From positions 1-32,201 of the forward strand of contig JAVBTR010000090.1 of the NCBI GenBank assembly GCA_031556065.1: a stretch of DNA of 32,201 bases, given 5' to 3'. Every line of letters begins with the position of its first letter. Within the stretch, counting starts at the first letter, position 1. The position numbers were made by a program, and so were the translations under genes. Source of the DNA: JAVBTR01 sp031556065. Its GTDB lineage: Bacteria; Bacillota; Clostridia; Christensenellales; Aristaeellaceae. The notes below the pieces were generated by a model. It did no database searches. It had not been told where the DNA came from and saw only the letters and a list, made by a program, of their open reading frames with translations. Shown in pieces: positions 7,589-14,450 of the stretch.

Positions 7589-8866
7589 TTATATTTCCAT
7601 CCTTTTCATCCTTTGCTGGTTCTCCTCCCGCTGTTCCTGCCGCATAATACTATGGACGCTTGAGCGGATAAGCTCGGCTTCCTTCACCTTATCTTTAAGG
7701 ACAAGATATTTTTGCTTGACCTTACCGTGCTGGAGGGCCAGTTCGTGATACTCCGCTTTCCACTTCTTAATTGGCAGGGTGTTATTGCCGTTCATCACGC
7801 CTCGGAGATATTTATCGGATGCCGTGAACAGGATCTGCTCCGAATCAGATAGCGTCTTTTTGTCCTTATATTTGAGGTAGATGTTGGTCTGCTCTATATG
7901 ATTTTTCAAAGTGGCCATACGCCTTTCAACAGTGACCAATTCGCTGCGAATGGTTGACTGCTCTTTCCGCATGGATGAAAATGTTTCATCGAGATCTGCT
8001 ATATCCTTGATCTTATTTGCGGTTAAGCAACCTAACACCTTTGCGGCATCCTTGAGGTTGTAAATGGATTGCGAACGGCTGGTGGTTCCTTCCTTGGGTT
8101 TTCGATATAGAATCTCATGAATCACGTCGGCCAAGTCAGGCTGTTCGAGATTTTTCATTTCCTCTTTCAGCCAGGATTGAAGTTTGGCAATCCGCGCCTT
8201 TAGCTGGCACAGGTTTTGATTGGTAACTGCAATATCCCGATTCGTATTCCCACGCTCGGTACGGATGCCGCGCTTCTCCATCTGCGAAGCCGATGGACCT
8301 AAATGAATGGTAGGGATTTGCTCACTGCCCTGCCGCTCGAAAGAGCGGTGATCCACGCGGTCGGTAACATCATTTTGCTTTAAAGCTTCATTGCAAATAT
8401 CCGCCCAGCCTTGCCGCCATTCCTCGGCTTTGGTCTGTGCATTCCAATCAGTGGTTTCTATCTTGGTGCATTTGTATTGCCGCCTTTTCGGGTCATAGAT
8501 TTTATCGCCGTTTTCATCAAGAATATACTCCTTTTTCTGCTTCGCGCCCCACTCGCCGTTCAATTCAAAAGGGCGCATGGTGAGCATGATATGAGCATGG
8601 GGATTCCCATCCTTTTTATCATGAATGCAAACGTCGGCGCACATCCCCACCGATACAAAATGCCGTTTTACATATTCATGGATAAGGAGGATATTCTGTT
8701 CTTTACCCGATGCGTCATTTTTGACCAGTCTGGTGATCTTTTCTCTTGCCGTTTCCTTGCTGGTACTGCTAAAATGAACGCCCACCCGATAGGTGGTAGC
8801 GCCGATGCGCCGCATGAAAGTTTTTGCTTTTACTGTCTGCTCCGTTTGTGCAATTGCTGTTCGCAT
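7589..8866 (-). CDS. Chimeric TnpW-like / MobA-MobL relaxase remnant
   Basis: A 425-residue protein in two unlike parts. Residues about 17–52 (FMRRIGATTYRVGVHFS, KETAREKITRLVKN) match the small TnpW-type protein carried by Bacillota conjugative transposons. From about residue 53 the sequence is a MobA/MobL (MobQ class) relaxase: EQNILLIHEYVKRHFVSVGM, then DGNPHAHIMLTMRP with the metal-binding H90-x-H92, followed by a long lysine/glutamate-rich helical tail. The first 60–70 residues of a normal relaxase, including the motif with the nicking tyrosine (AAYRxGE type), are missing. This looks like an in-frame deletion that fused two neighbouring genes, so the product should not nick DNA. The ATG has AAAGGGG eight bases upstream. 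No integrase, coupling protein or type IV secretion genes are visible. Confidence 0.8.
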   Translation of the reverse strand: MRTAIAQTEQTVKAKTFMRRIGATTYRVGVHFSSTSKETAREKITRLVKNDASGKEQNILLIHEYVKRHFVSVGMCADVCIHDKKDGNPHAHIMLTMRPFELNGEWGAKQKKEYILDENGDKIYDPKRRQYKCTKIETTDWNAQTKAEEWRQGWADICNEALKQNDVTDRVDHRSFERQGSEQIPTIHLGPSASQMEKRGIRTERGNTNRDIAVTNQNLCQLKARIAKLQSWLKEEMKNLEQPDLADVIHEILYRKPKEGTTSRSQSIYNLKDAAKVLGCLTANKIKDIADLDETFSSMRKEQSTIRSELVTVERRMATLKNHIEQTNIYLKYKDKKTLSDSEQILFTASDKYLRGVMNGNNTLPIKKWKAEYHELALQHGKVKQKYLVLKDKVKEAELIRSSVHSIMRQEQREENQQRMKRMEI

Positions 8867-8893
8867 GGTATTGCCCCTTTCGTTTTTATTTTT

Positions 8894-8925
8894 GTCAAAG
8901 CTGAACCGAGGACTTCAGTTTTGAC
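8894..8925. repeat. 12-bp inverted repeat upstream of the relaxase remnant (candidate oriT arm)
   Basis: GTCAAAGCTGAA (8894–8905), loop CCGAGGAC, TTCAGTTTTGAC (8914–8925). Eleven of twelve positions are Watson–Crick and the twelfth is G·T, so the stem also forms as RNA. It lies 28 bases before the start codon of the relaxase remnant. It could be an oriT hairpin or a leader hairpin of the mob transcript. Confidence 0.5.
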
Positions 8926-9094
8926 TCCATTGTTTTTCCACTTTCATCCCAACCTCGTTCCTGCACCCGGCCTTGCTTGACCTAAGTGCGTTTTCTCGGC
9001 GGCTTCCCTTCTCGCGCTGCTCCCCGATGCAGCTATGGAAGAGTGTGCAAGCTTCCGATATCCGGCTGGCTGTGGTATTCGATTGTCAATGTAC

Positions 9095-9120
9095 AGTGCA
9101 GGAAATTGTTTTCCTGCACT
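9095..9120. repeat. Perfect 11-bp hairpin
   Basis: AGTGCAGGAAA (9095–9105), loop TTGT, TTTCCTGCACT (9110–9120). There is no T-run, so it is not an obvious terminator. It lies 22 bases upstream of the -35 box of the promoter for the gene at 9227 and may be a protein-binding site or part of a transfer origin. Confidence 0.5.
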
Positions 9121-9141
9121 CATATAATAACGACAAACAGA

Positions 9142-9170
9142 TTGCAAAAACCTCTCGTTTTTAGTATGAT
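9142..9170 (+). promoter_or_regulatory. Sigma-A promoter for the zinc-ribbon gene
   Basis: TTGCAA (9142–9147), a 17-base spacer, TATGAT (9165–9170), close to consensus. The next plus-strand gene starts at 9227. Confidence 0.7.
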
Positions 9171-9226
9171 AGAAGCAATGGAATGGTTGCGAAAATATAA
9201 TTCCTGTTAATATAAGAGGTGATAAA

Positions 9227-10243
9227 GTGCGATACGATTTTACAAGCCGCGAAAGGGACCTGGGCCAGCTGGTATTTGCCCTTATGCTGGATAAAAAGAA
9301 GCTGACCGAACGCATTGTGATTGGCCGAACGGACGAAGTGCGGCGGCACCTGGAAGGCTACAAGGCAGAAATCTATTTAGATGTGATCAGGCCGCTGGGT
9401 TCATTTCTGGTCAACTTTGAAGCTGATCCTGCACGGCAATGGAACACCAATGCCATGATTTTACACGAAAGCTATGAGAAGGTTTTCCGGGAAGAAAAGC
9501 GCTGGGAGCAAGCCGCGCCCGTTAGTAAATATCTCAATGCAAAATACGAAAGCGGCGAACCTTCCGCAATGTTCGCCGCCGCCAAAACGTGGGATGAATA
9601 TTTGAACTGTTATAACCTAAACCATGGAGGCGATCTGCTGATTCAGCGCCTGTCCACTTTATGCCGTCCATTTTACATATACAGCAAAAATCGGCCATGG
9701 TATGAAAAAGCAAGCGAAGCGTACGCCAAAGCCATACACGATGAGGATGCCGCAATGGAAATCTGGTATCCCATGGCGAAGCGGCCTTTTGAGTGCGTGG
9801 TTGCGTCACGCTCTTTTCAGCCTGTGATCGCATACTACATGCACAAGATCGAAGAATGGGGCTATGTGTTTCAGGAGTGCAAGATCTGCGGCAAGCATTT
9901 TCTTGCCCGCAGCCGCCACTACGAGCTGTGCTCGGACGCGTGCCGAAAGGAACAGGCAACAGAAGCAAGGAAGGAATATGATGAGCGCATCAAGGACGAC
10001 AAGACGGAGGAACATGACGAGCGGGCGTATTACTACTGGTATAACCGCCTGCGCAAACTCCAAAAAGGGAAAACCGCCGACACTGAAAAGGCGGCGGTAG
10101 TGAGTGAGGCTTTCAAGGCATTCCGTAAAGAAGCCACGCAACGCAAGAAGCAAGTCAAGGCTGGCAAGATAACCGAAAAGGCTTTCCTCGATTGGATATT
10201 TCAACAGCAAAATGAAGTTGACAGATTGATGGAAGAAGAATAG
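9227..10243 (+). CDS. Uncharacterised zinc-ribbon protein of mobile-element type
   Basis: A 338-residue soluble protein. I do not recognise a defined function. The clearest element is a treble-cys zinc site at about residues 217–240: CKICGKHFLARSRHYELCSD then ACRK, i.e. C-x2-C, an intervening His, and C-x3-C. The same spacing is seen in SWIM/CGNR-like and transposon-associated proteins that end with a DNA- or RNA-binding finger. The N-terminal two thirds are mixed helical, without membrane segments; the C-terminal 100 residues are strongly charged and probably helical (KEYDERIKDDK, YWYNRLRKLQKGK). It follows a strong promoter and has a GAGGTGATAAA ribosome binding site. Its position facing a relaxase remnant suggests an accessory gene of the mobilisable element. 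No catalytic motif is visible. Confidence 0.7.
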   Translation: MRYDFTSRERDLGQLVFALMLDKKKLTERIVIGRTDEVRRHLEGYKAEIYLDVIRPLGSFLVNFEADPARQWNTNAMILHESYEKVFREEKRWEQAAPVSKYLNAKYESGEPSAMFAAAKTWDEYLNCYNLNHGGDLLIQRLSTLCRPFYIYSKNRPWYEKASEAYAKAIHDEDAAMEIWYPMAKRPFECVVASRSFQPVIAYYMHKIEEWGYVFQECKICGKHFLARSRHYELCSDACRKEQATEARKEYDERIKDDKTEEHDERAYYYWYNRLRKLQKGKTADTEKAAVVSEAFKAFRKEATQRKKQVKAGKITEKAFLDWIFQQQNEVDRLMEEE

Positions 10244-10280
10244 CATCGGCTTTGCCATATGCGGTACGGATAGACATTGC

Positions 10281-10359
10281 AAATCATTTGCGCTAGAATA
10301 GCAGCGGGGCTACCATAAGACAGCTTTGCTTCCGGGTGCTTCTTTCTGGGAGAATGCAG
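10281..10359 (+). repeat. Structured direct repeat, copy 1 (upstream of arr-like gene)
   Basis: This 79-base segment matches 12540–12620 in the same orientation. Shared blocks include CTAGAATAGCA, CCATAAGACAGCT and TTCTTTCTGGGAG. The centre can fold: GCGGGGCT (10304–10311) with AGCTTTGC (10322–10329), containing three G·T pairs, around the same CCATAAGA loop. In copy 2 the arm is fully Watson–Crick with different bases, so the pairing but not the sequence is kept. It ends 47 bases before the arr-like start codon, where a leader RNA would lie. Confidence 0.65.
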
Positions 10360-10406
10360 GTAACAATAGCGGGACACACCAAACTAATTCGATGAGGATG
10401 TAGAAT

Positions 10407-10859
10407 ATGGATTTAGACCATCAAAAAGGATTCACGCCAGTTGGAATACGGGCAGATGTAAAAGAAACAGGCCCACTCTATCATGGCACAAAAGCAAATC
10501 TTAAAGTAGGTGATCTGCTTGAAGCGGGGTATGCTTCCAATTATGGCGAACGGGCAAAGGCCAACTTCGTATATCTTAGCGCAACGATGGATGCCGCGAT
10601 ATGGGGAGCGGAGCTGGCGGCTGGCGAGGGAAAGGGCAGGATCTATATTGTGGAGCCTACCGGCCCTATAGAGGATGACCCGAACCTAACGGATAAGAAA
10701 TTCCCCGGAAATCCAACCCGCTCCTATCGCACCCGGCAGCCTCTGCGCATCACAGGTGAAGCATTGGAATGGGAAGGGCACTCACAAGAAGTGCTTGGGC
10801 AGATGCGTGACCATCTTGCAAATCTTAAGCGGCGCGGTATTGAGGCGATTAACGATTGA
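10407..10859 (+). CDS. arr: Rifamycin NAD+ ADP-ribosyltransferase, Arr family
   Basis: A 150-residue protein of the Arr family, which inactivates rifamycins by transferring ADP-ribose from NAD+ to the ansa-chain hydroxyl. It contains the family landmarks: GPLYHGTKANLKVGDLLEAG (NAD-binding His and Tyr region), VYLSATMDAAIWGAELA, IYIVEPTGPIEDDPNLTDKK, the FPGNPTRSYRT block and RITGEALEWEGHS. Length equals that of known Arr enzymes. The start ATG follows GAGGATGTAGAAT. Downstream at short distance come a RibD-like reductase, YwbE and a nitroreductase, likely one transcript. Arr is often carried on mobile DNA, and here it lies next to a mobilisable-element remnant and between two repeats. Rifampicin resistance is likely from family knowledge but not proven; some chromosomal Arr homologues give low resistance. 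Confidence 0.9.
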   Translation: MDLDHQKGFTPVGIRADVKETGPLYHGTKANLKVGDLLEAGYASNYGERAKANFVYLSATMDAAIWGAELAAGEGKGRIYIVEPTGPIEDDPNLTDKKFPGNPTRSYRTRQPLRITGEALEWEGHSQEVLGQMRDHLANLKRRGIEAIND

Positions 10860-10892
10860 CGAAATGATAGTAGATCTGAAAGGGAGCAAGCG

Positions 10893-11441
10893 ATGAGCAA
10901 TACCATCATTCTGAATCTTGCCATGAGCCTTGACGGGTTTATTGCCGATGCCGATGGCGGCTATGACTGGATCGCGACTTCGGGCGACAGTCATCTGAAC
11001 ACAAATCTCCGGTGGAGCCACGAGCGGTTTTTGGAGCATGTGGCCGTTATTGTGATGGGAAAGCGGTGTTATGACCAGCAATTTCATAGTGAGTATAAAA
11101 ATAAGCAGGTTTATGTGATCACTTCGCAAAAGCTGAGCGACTATGAGAATATCCACTTCATCAGCCCCGAAGAGGCGTGCGCGGAAGTCCACGAGCTAAA
11201 GCAAAAGGCGAACGGTGACATCTATTTTTTCCGCGGCGGCATAACGACTGATCCCATTTTAAAAGCCGGGCTGATTGATGAATACATCATCGGCATCATC
11301 CCCGTCATTCTGGGGAACGGCATTCCGCTTTTTCTGCAGGGAAATCCGACAGTGCCCCTGTATCTGACACACCATTATGTGGAGGATGGCGTTGTGATAT
11401 TGCGGTATATTCCGCGAAAATCTGCCGACAAGGCAAACTAA
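10893..11441 (+). CDS. Dihydrofolate reductase-like / RibD C-terminal domain protein
   Basis: A 182-residue single-domain protein of the RibD_C (bifunctional deaminase-reductase C-terminal) family, related to DHFR and to YwjB/YyaP of Bacillus. Landmarks are IILNLAMSLDGFIADADGG at the N-terminus, VIVMGKRCYDQ (the family's MGRxTY motif), VYVITSQK, a glycine-rich IYFFRGGITTD, and DEYIIGIIPVILGNGIPLF near the C-terminus. It probably binds NAD(P)H and reduces a small molecule; it is not expected to act in folate synthesis. A GAAAGGGAG site lies seven bases before the ATG. The substrate is unknown. Confidence 0.86.
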   Translation: MSNTIILNLAMSLDGFIADADGGYDWIATSGDSHLNTNLRWSHERFLEHVAVIVMGKRCYDQQFHSEYKNKQVYVITSQKLSDYENIHFISPEEACAEVHELKQKANGDIYFFRGGITTDPILKAGLIDEYIIGIIPVILGNGIPLFLQGNPTVPLYLTHHYVEDGVVILRYIPRKSADKAN

Positions 11442-11458
11442 GGGGATAAGGAGGCCGT

Positions 11459-11662
11459 ATGAACGGGCAAAGCAGAAACAAGCTGGAAGTGGGCGCGCTG
11501 GTGGATATCGTGCTCAAAAAAGATCAGTCCACGGGTGCGCTTACGCGCGGGCGTGTGCAGCGTATCTTGACGAAAAGCGCTTCCCACCCGCACGGCATCA
11601 AGGTTATGCTGGATGACGGCCAGGTTGGCCGTGTCAAAGCCATTATCGGAAAAGAGGACTAA
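11459..11662 (+). CDS. ywbE: YwbE family protein
   Basis: A 67-residue protein matching the conserved small YwbE family of Bacillota: MNGQSRNKLEVGALVDIVLK at the start, DQSTGALTRGRVQRILT in the middle, and SHPHGIKVMLDDGQVGRVKA near the end. The fold is probably a small beta barrel. Its function is not established. It has a perfect AAGGAGG site and starts 17 bases after the RibD-like gene, with the nitroreductase only 2 bases beyond its stop, so all three are surely cotranscribed. Confidence 0.88.
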   Translation: MNGQSRNKLEVGALVDIVLKKDQSTGALTRGRVQRILTKSASHPHGIKVMLDDGQVGRVKAIIGKED

Positions 11663-11664
11663 TT

Positions 11665-12480
11665 ATGAATTGGATAGACGCAATTAAAGCGCGCCGCTCG
11701 GTCCGGACTTATACCGGCCAGGTGCTCTCGGACACCCACCTCAAAAGCATTGAAACTGAACTCAAAAAACTGTCAGAGGCGCACGGCGTTCAGCTTACGC
11801 TGGTCAAAAACAACTTTCAGGGCAAACAGTTTGGCACCTATGGAATCATCAAAAACCCAGCTGCCTATATCGTCTGTGTCTGCCAAAACAAAAGGCCCGT
11901 GCTGCTTCAAGCCGGGATGGCGCTGGAGAGAGCAATTCTTATCTGCACCACGCTGGGCATCGGCACTTGCTGGCTGGGCGGTACGTTTAAGCGTGAAGAG
12001 TTTGGTTCCGCCATATCGGCAACAGGCTGTGATATCATCCCCGCCGTCGTAGCCGCCGGATACCCCAGCGAAAAAGAGAGTCTCATTGGCGGGTTGCTGC
12101 GCAAAGGTGCCAAGTCGGGCACCCGAAAGCCCTTCGACACCCTGTTTTTTGATAGCGATTTTTCACACCCGCTTTCTAAGGAGGATGCCTTTTCCGGTGC
12201 GCTGGAGATGGTGCGCATCGGGCCATCAGCCTCTAACAAGCAACCTTGGCGCGCCGTCAAAAACGGCGAGGGCTGCCATTTCTTCTTGGAGCACACCCCT
12301 GCCTATGCGGCAAGGTTCGCCTTTGATATGCAGCTTCTTGATATGGGCATTGCCATGGCACACTTCGAGTTGGCGATGGAGGTGGCCGGGAAACGCGGAA
12401 CCTGGCAGATGCACGAAAAAAGCTTTGGAAATTTACCGCCAAACACAGAATATATCGCAACCTGGATTGTAACACAATAG
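11665..12480 (+). CDS. Nitroreductase family protein (double-domain, TM1586 type)
   Basis: A 271-residue protein with the FMN-dependent nitroreductase start IDAIKARRSVRTYTGQVLSD and the later segment GMALERAILICTTLGIGTCW, both typical of the fold. A second half contains MVRIGPSASNKQPWRAVK, the FMN-binding SxxNxQPW motif, and ends with a repeat of the helical core (AFDMQLLDMGIAMAHFELAM). Such internally duplicated proteins are the putative TM nitroreductase type, which can bind FMN as a monomer. It likely reduces a nitro or quinone compound with NAD(P)H. It is the last gene of the cassette; 60 bases later the second repeat copy begins. Confidence 0.87.
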   Translation: MNWIDAIKARRSVRTYTGQVLSDTHLKSIETELKKLSEAHGVQLTLVKNNFQGKQFGTYGIIKNPAAYIVCVCQNKRPVLLQAGMALERAILICTTLGIGTCWLGGTFKREEFGSAISATGCDIIPAVVAAGYPSEKESLIGGLLRKGAKSGTRKPFDTLFFDSDFSHPLSKEDAFSGALEMVRIGPSASNKQPWRAVKNGEGCHFFLEHTPAYAARFAFDMQLLDMGIAMAHFELAMEVAGKRGTWQMHEKSFGNLPPNTEYIATWIVTQ

Positions 12481-12539
12481 CCTTGTGTAAACTAAAACGT
12501 GCCCGTGAATGGTGCGGATTAGGCGTAATTGGCGGGAGT

Positions 12540-12620
12540 AAATATGCTTTGCCCTAGAATAGCAAACGGAGCTGCCATAAGACAGCTCCGTTGCGGGTTC
12601 TTCTTTCTGGGAGGATACAG
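12540..12620 (+). repeat. Structured direct repeat, copy 2 (downstream of cassette)
   Basis: Second copy of the element at 10281–10359, roughly 80% identical by eye. Its core is AACGGAGCTG (12565–12574), loop CCATAAGA, CAGCTCCGTT (12583–12592), a perfect 10-bp stem, followed by the conserved GCGGGTTCTTCTTTCTGGGA block. There is no T-run right after the stem. It lies 60 bases after the nitroreductase gene and about 120 bases before the SRP RNA promoter. The rest of 12621–12738 shows no gene. Confidence 0.65.
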
Positions 12621-12738
12621 ATCTCCCGGCAAGCATTTCATTCTGCTACGGATGAAAAAGCCGCCTTGCTGTTTAGTATGGATTGGACATCCACCCTTTA
12701 CAGCATATATCCTCGAAAAGAAATATCCTCCCTCGCTA

Positions 12739-12767
12739 TTGCTTTTTCCCCTTGTATACTGTAAAAT
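12739..12767 (+). promoter_or_regulatory. Promoter of the SRP RNA gene
   Basis: TTGCTT (12739–12744), a 17-base spacer, TAAAAT (12762–12767). The SRP RNA begins about 15–25 bases downstream. Confidence 0.6.
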
Positions 12768-12790
12768 AGACAAGCCGTATATATGATGAT

Positions 12791-12887
12791 GGTTGGGTCC
12801 TGTGCGATTTCATGGTGTGAACCCTGTCAGATCCGGAAGGAAGCAGCAGTAAGCGCAAGTTGAGATGTGCTGCAGGGTAGCCCGGCT
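12791..12887 (+). ncRNA. ffs: Signal recognition particle RNA (small bacterial type)
   Basis: The domain IV hairpin is unmistakable: CCTGTCAGATCCGGAAGGAA continues into GCAGCAGTAAG, with the GGAA apical tetraloop and the asymmetric and symmetric internal loops that bind Ffh. It is closed on the 3' side by TGCTGCAGGGTAGCCC. The 5' TTGGGTCCTG pairs with this 3' end. The RNA together with Ffh targets membrane and secreted proteins. Ends are estimated from the pairing and may be off by several bases. Confidence 0.92.
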
Positions 12888-12947
12888 TGAATGTATGCGG
12901 TATTTCTTTTTTTGTTTTGATGCACGCAAGAGAGGATGTTAAAGAAG

Positions 12948-14183
12948 ATGGAGCTGGAAATCATTCGTAAGGCCGATACCGAATTGGCGGATGCCATGGC
13001 GCTGGAACTAAAGAGGCAGCGGGAGCACATTGAACTGATCGCCTCGGAAAACTTCGTATCCGAAGCGGTGATGGCTGCCATGGGCACCCATTTGACGAAC
13101 AAGTACGCCGAAGGGTATCCGGGCAAGCGCTATTACGGTGGCTGCGCCTATGTGGATATTGCGGAAGATTTGGCCCGGGATCGCGCTAAGGAGCTCTTCG
13201 GCGCGGAATATGCCAATGTACAGCCTCATTGCGGCGCTAATGCCAACCTGGCAGTGTATTTTGCCATGCTGGAGCCTGGCGACACGGTGCTGGGTATGGA
13301 TCTGAGCAATGGCGGCCACCTGACTCATGGCAGCCCTGTGAATATTTCCGGTAAGTATTTCCATTTTGTGCCTTATGGGGTAGACCCTATAACGGAAATG
13401 ATCGACTACGATAAGCTTCGGGAGATTGCTTTAGAATGCAAGCCCAAGATGATTGTGGCGGGCGCTTCCGCTTATCCCCGTGTGATTCACTTCGATAAAT
13501 TCCGCGCCATTGCCGATGAAGTGGGCGCGTATCTGATGGTGGATATGGCGCACATCGCTGGCCTTGTGGCAGCGGGCGTCCATCCCAACCCCGTCCCTTT
13601 CGCGGATTTTGTGACCACCACCACCCATAAAACCTTGCGCGGCCCCCGTGGCGGCATGATTCTGTGCAAGGAAGAATATGGCAAAGCCATTGATAAGGCC
13701 ATTTTCCCCGGCACCCAGGGCGGTCCTCTGATGCACGTTATCGCAGCCAAAGCAGTTTGCTTTAAAGAAGCGCTGGGAGACGATTTCAAGACCTATCAGC
13801 GGCAGATCGTGGCCAATGCCAAGGCATTGGAACGGGCATTTGTTAAAGAGGGTGTGAAGATGGTGTCTGGCGGTACGGACAACCACCTGATGCTGCTTGA
13901 TTTATCCGAAACGGAAATGACAGGCAAAGAGCTGGAACGGCTCCTGGGCATTGCCAACATTACGGTGAACAAGAACACCGTGCCCAATGAAAAGCGCAGC
14001 CCTTTTGTAACCAGCGGCATTCGCGTGGGCACCCCTGCGGTGACCACCCGTGGCATGAAGGAAAGGGACATGGAGAAAATCGCTTCTTGGATCGCCAGAA
14101 TTATTAAGGGCGGAGAAACCGAAGCCCAGAAAATTCAGGCAGAAGTAATTGAGTTCATGAAAGATTTCCCGCTTTACGAATAA
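12948..14183 (+). CDS. glyA: Serine hydroxymethyltransferase
   Basis: A 411-residue PLP enzyme that converts serine and tetrahydrofolate to glycine and 5,10-methylene-tetrahydrofolate in the cytoplasm. Motifs are IELIASENFVS, the LTNKYAEGYPGKRYYGGC block, NVQPHCGANAN, and TTTTHKTLRGPRGGM with the PLP-binding lysine at residue 228. The end has NTVPNEKRSPFVTSGIRVGT, as in all SHMTs. Length is normal. I prefer the ATG at 12948 because the AGAGAGG site runs right up to the alternative ATG at 12936, leaving no spacing for it. The SRP RNA lies just upstream and no glycine riboswitch is visible. The 3' end of the gene contains the promoter of the next operon. Confidence 0.96.
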   Translation: MELEIIRKADTELADAMALELKRQREHIELIASENFVSEAVMAAMGTHLTNKYAEGYPGKRYYGGCAYVDIAEDLARDRAKELFGAEYANVQPHCGANANLAVYFAMLEPGDTVLGMDLSNGGHLTHGSPVNISGKYFHFVPYGVDPITEMIDYDKLREIALECKPKMIVAGASAYPRVIHFDKFRAIADEVGAYLMVDMAHIAGLVAAGVHPNPVPFADFVTTTTHKTLRGPRGGMILCKEEYGKAIDKAIFPGTQGGPLMHVIAAKAVCFKEALGDDFKTYQRQIVANAKALERAFVKEGVKMVSGGTDNHLMLLDLSETEMTGKELERLLGIANITVNKNTVPNEKRSPFVTSGIRVGTPAVTTRGMKERDMEKIASWIARIIKGGETEAQKIQAEVIEFMKDFPLYE

Positions 14184-14201
14184 GGGCAAATCAGTTATAA
14201 T
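14173..14201 (+). promoter_or_regulatory. Promoter of the lysine-riboswitch operon
   Basis: TTTACG (14173–14178), a 17-base spacer, perfect TATAAT (14196–14201). The -35 box lies within the last codons of glyA and the riboswitch begins 6 bases after the -10 box, so transcription starts at the first bases of the aptamer. Confidence 0.78.
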
Positions 14202-14206
14202 GTAAA

Positions 14207-14368
14207 AGGATAGAGGCGCGGGCTTCAAAAGTAGCTTGGTTGAGCCGCATGGGCGATGAAACCGGTGAAAGGGCTGTCCGCCGAAATGGCCGCAATATGC
14301 GTTGTGTGCCGTTGGTCGGTTGGAAAATATCTTGCCGATTGTCACGGGAGACCGTGGAGCGCTATTCT
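14207..14368 (+). promoter_or_regulatory. Lysine riboswitch (L-box) aptamer
   Basis: The L-box conserved core is present in order: AGAGGCGCGGGCTTC then AAAGTAG, GGCGATGAAACCGGTGAAAG, GGGCTGTCCGCCGAAAT, TTGGTCGGTTGG, and GTCACGGGAGACCGTGGAGC. P1 is AGGATAG (14207–14213) with CTATTCT (14362–14368), seven pairs including one G·T. Lysine binding stabilises P1 and leaves the terminator at 14394 free to form, shutting off the importer when lysine is plentiful. This identifies the downstream ABC operon as lysine-responsive. Confidence 0.93.
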
Positions 14369-14393
14369 GCCAAAAGAACCAAAAGATATTTGG

Positions 14394-14428
14394 GGCAGTG
14401 TAGCAAAGACTACACTGCCTCTTTTGAT
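14394..14428 (+). terminator. Riboswitch-controlled terminator with overlapping antiterminator
   Basis: GGCAGTGTAG (14394–14403), loop CAAAGA, CTACACTGCC (14410–14419), then TCTTTTGATT. The alternative partner is 14362–14371 (CTATTCTGCC), which pairs with 14394–14403 at nine of ten positions and includes the whole 3' strand of P1. Ligand-bound P1 therefore excludes the antiterminator, which gives OFF control by lysine. Confidence 0.9.
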
Positions 14429-14450
14429 TAAATTAAATGGAGGAATACAC

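Larger units (their letters stand above)
8867..9226. other. Divergent intergenic region of the mobile remnant; possible oriT relic
   Basis: About 360 bases with no convincing gene. It holds the ribosome binding site of the minus-strand chimera (8875–8881), a 12-bp inverted repeat at 8894–8925 just upstream of it, a second hairpin at 9095–9120, and a strong plus-strand promoter at 9142–9170. Origins of transfer of mobilisable elements commonly lie in this position, between the relaxase gene and its divergent neighbour, and consist of an inverted repeat beside the nick site. That reading is inference. Confidence 0.45.

Noticed and set aside
8411..8980. A plus-strand frame opposite the relaxase remnant
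   Set aside because: It is the complement of a well-supported coding region and has no domain features.
10281..12620. The repeats as integron attC sites (arr is often an integron cassette gene)
   Set aside because: The cassette has four genes, no integrase is visible, and I see no paired R/L core sites ending in GTT typical of attC.
12621..12738. Short frames on both strands between the second repeat and the SRP promoter
   Set aside because: They have no ribosome binding site and no recognisable protein features, and both strands are open only by chance.
12768..12947. Glycine riboswitch before glyA
   Set aside because: The structured RNA here is clearly the SRP RNA, with GGAAGGAAGCAG; no glycine aptamer motifs are seen.
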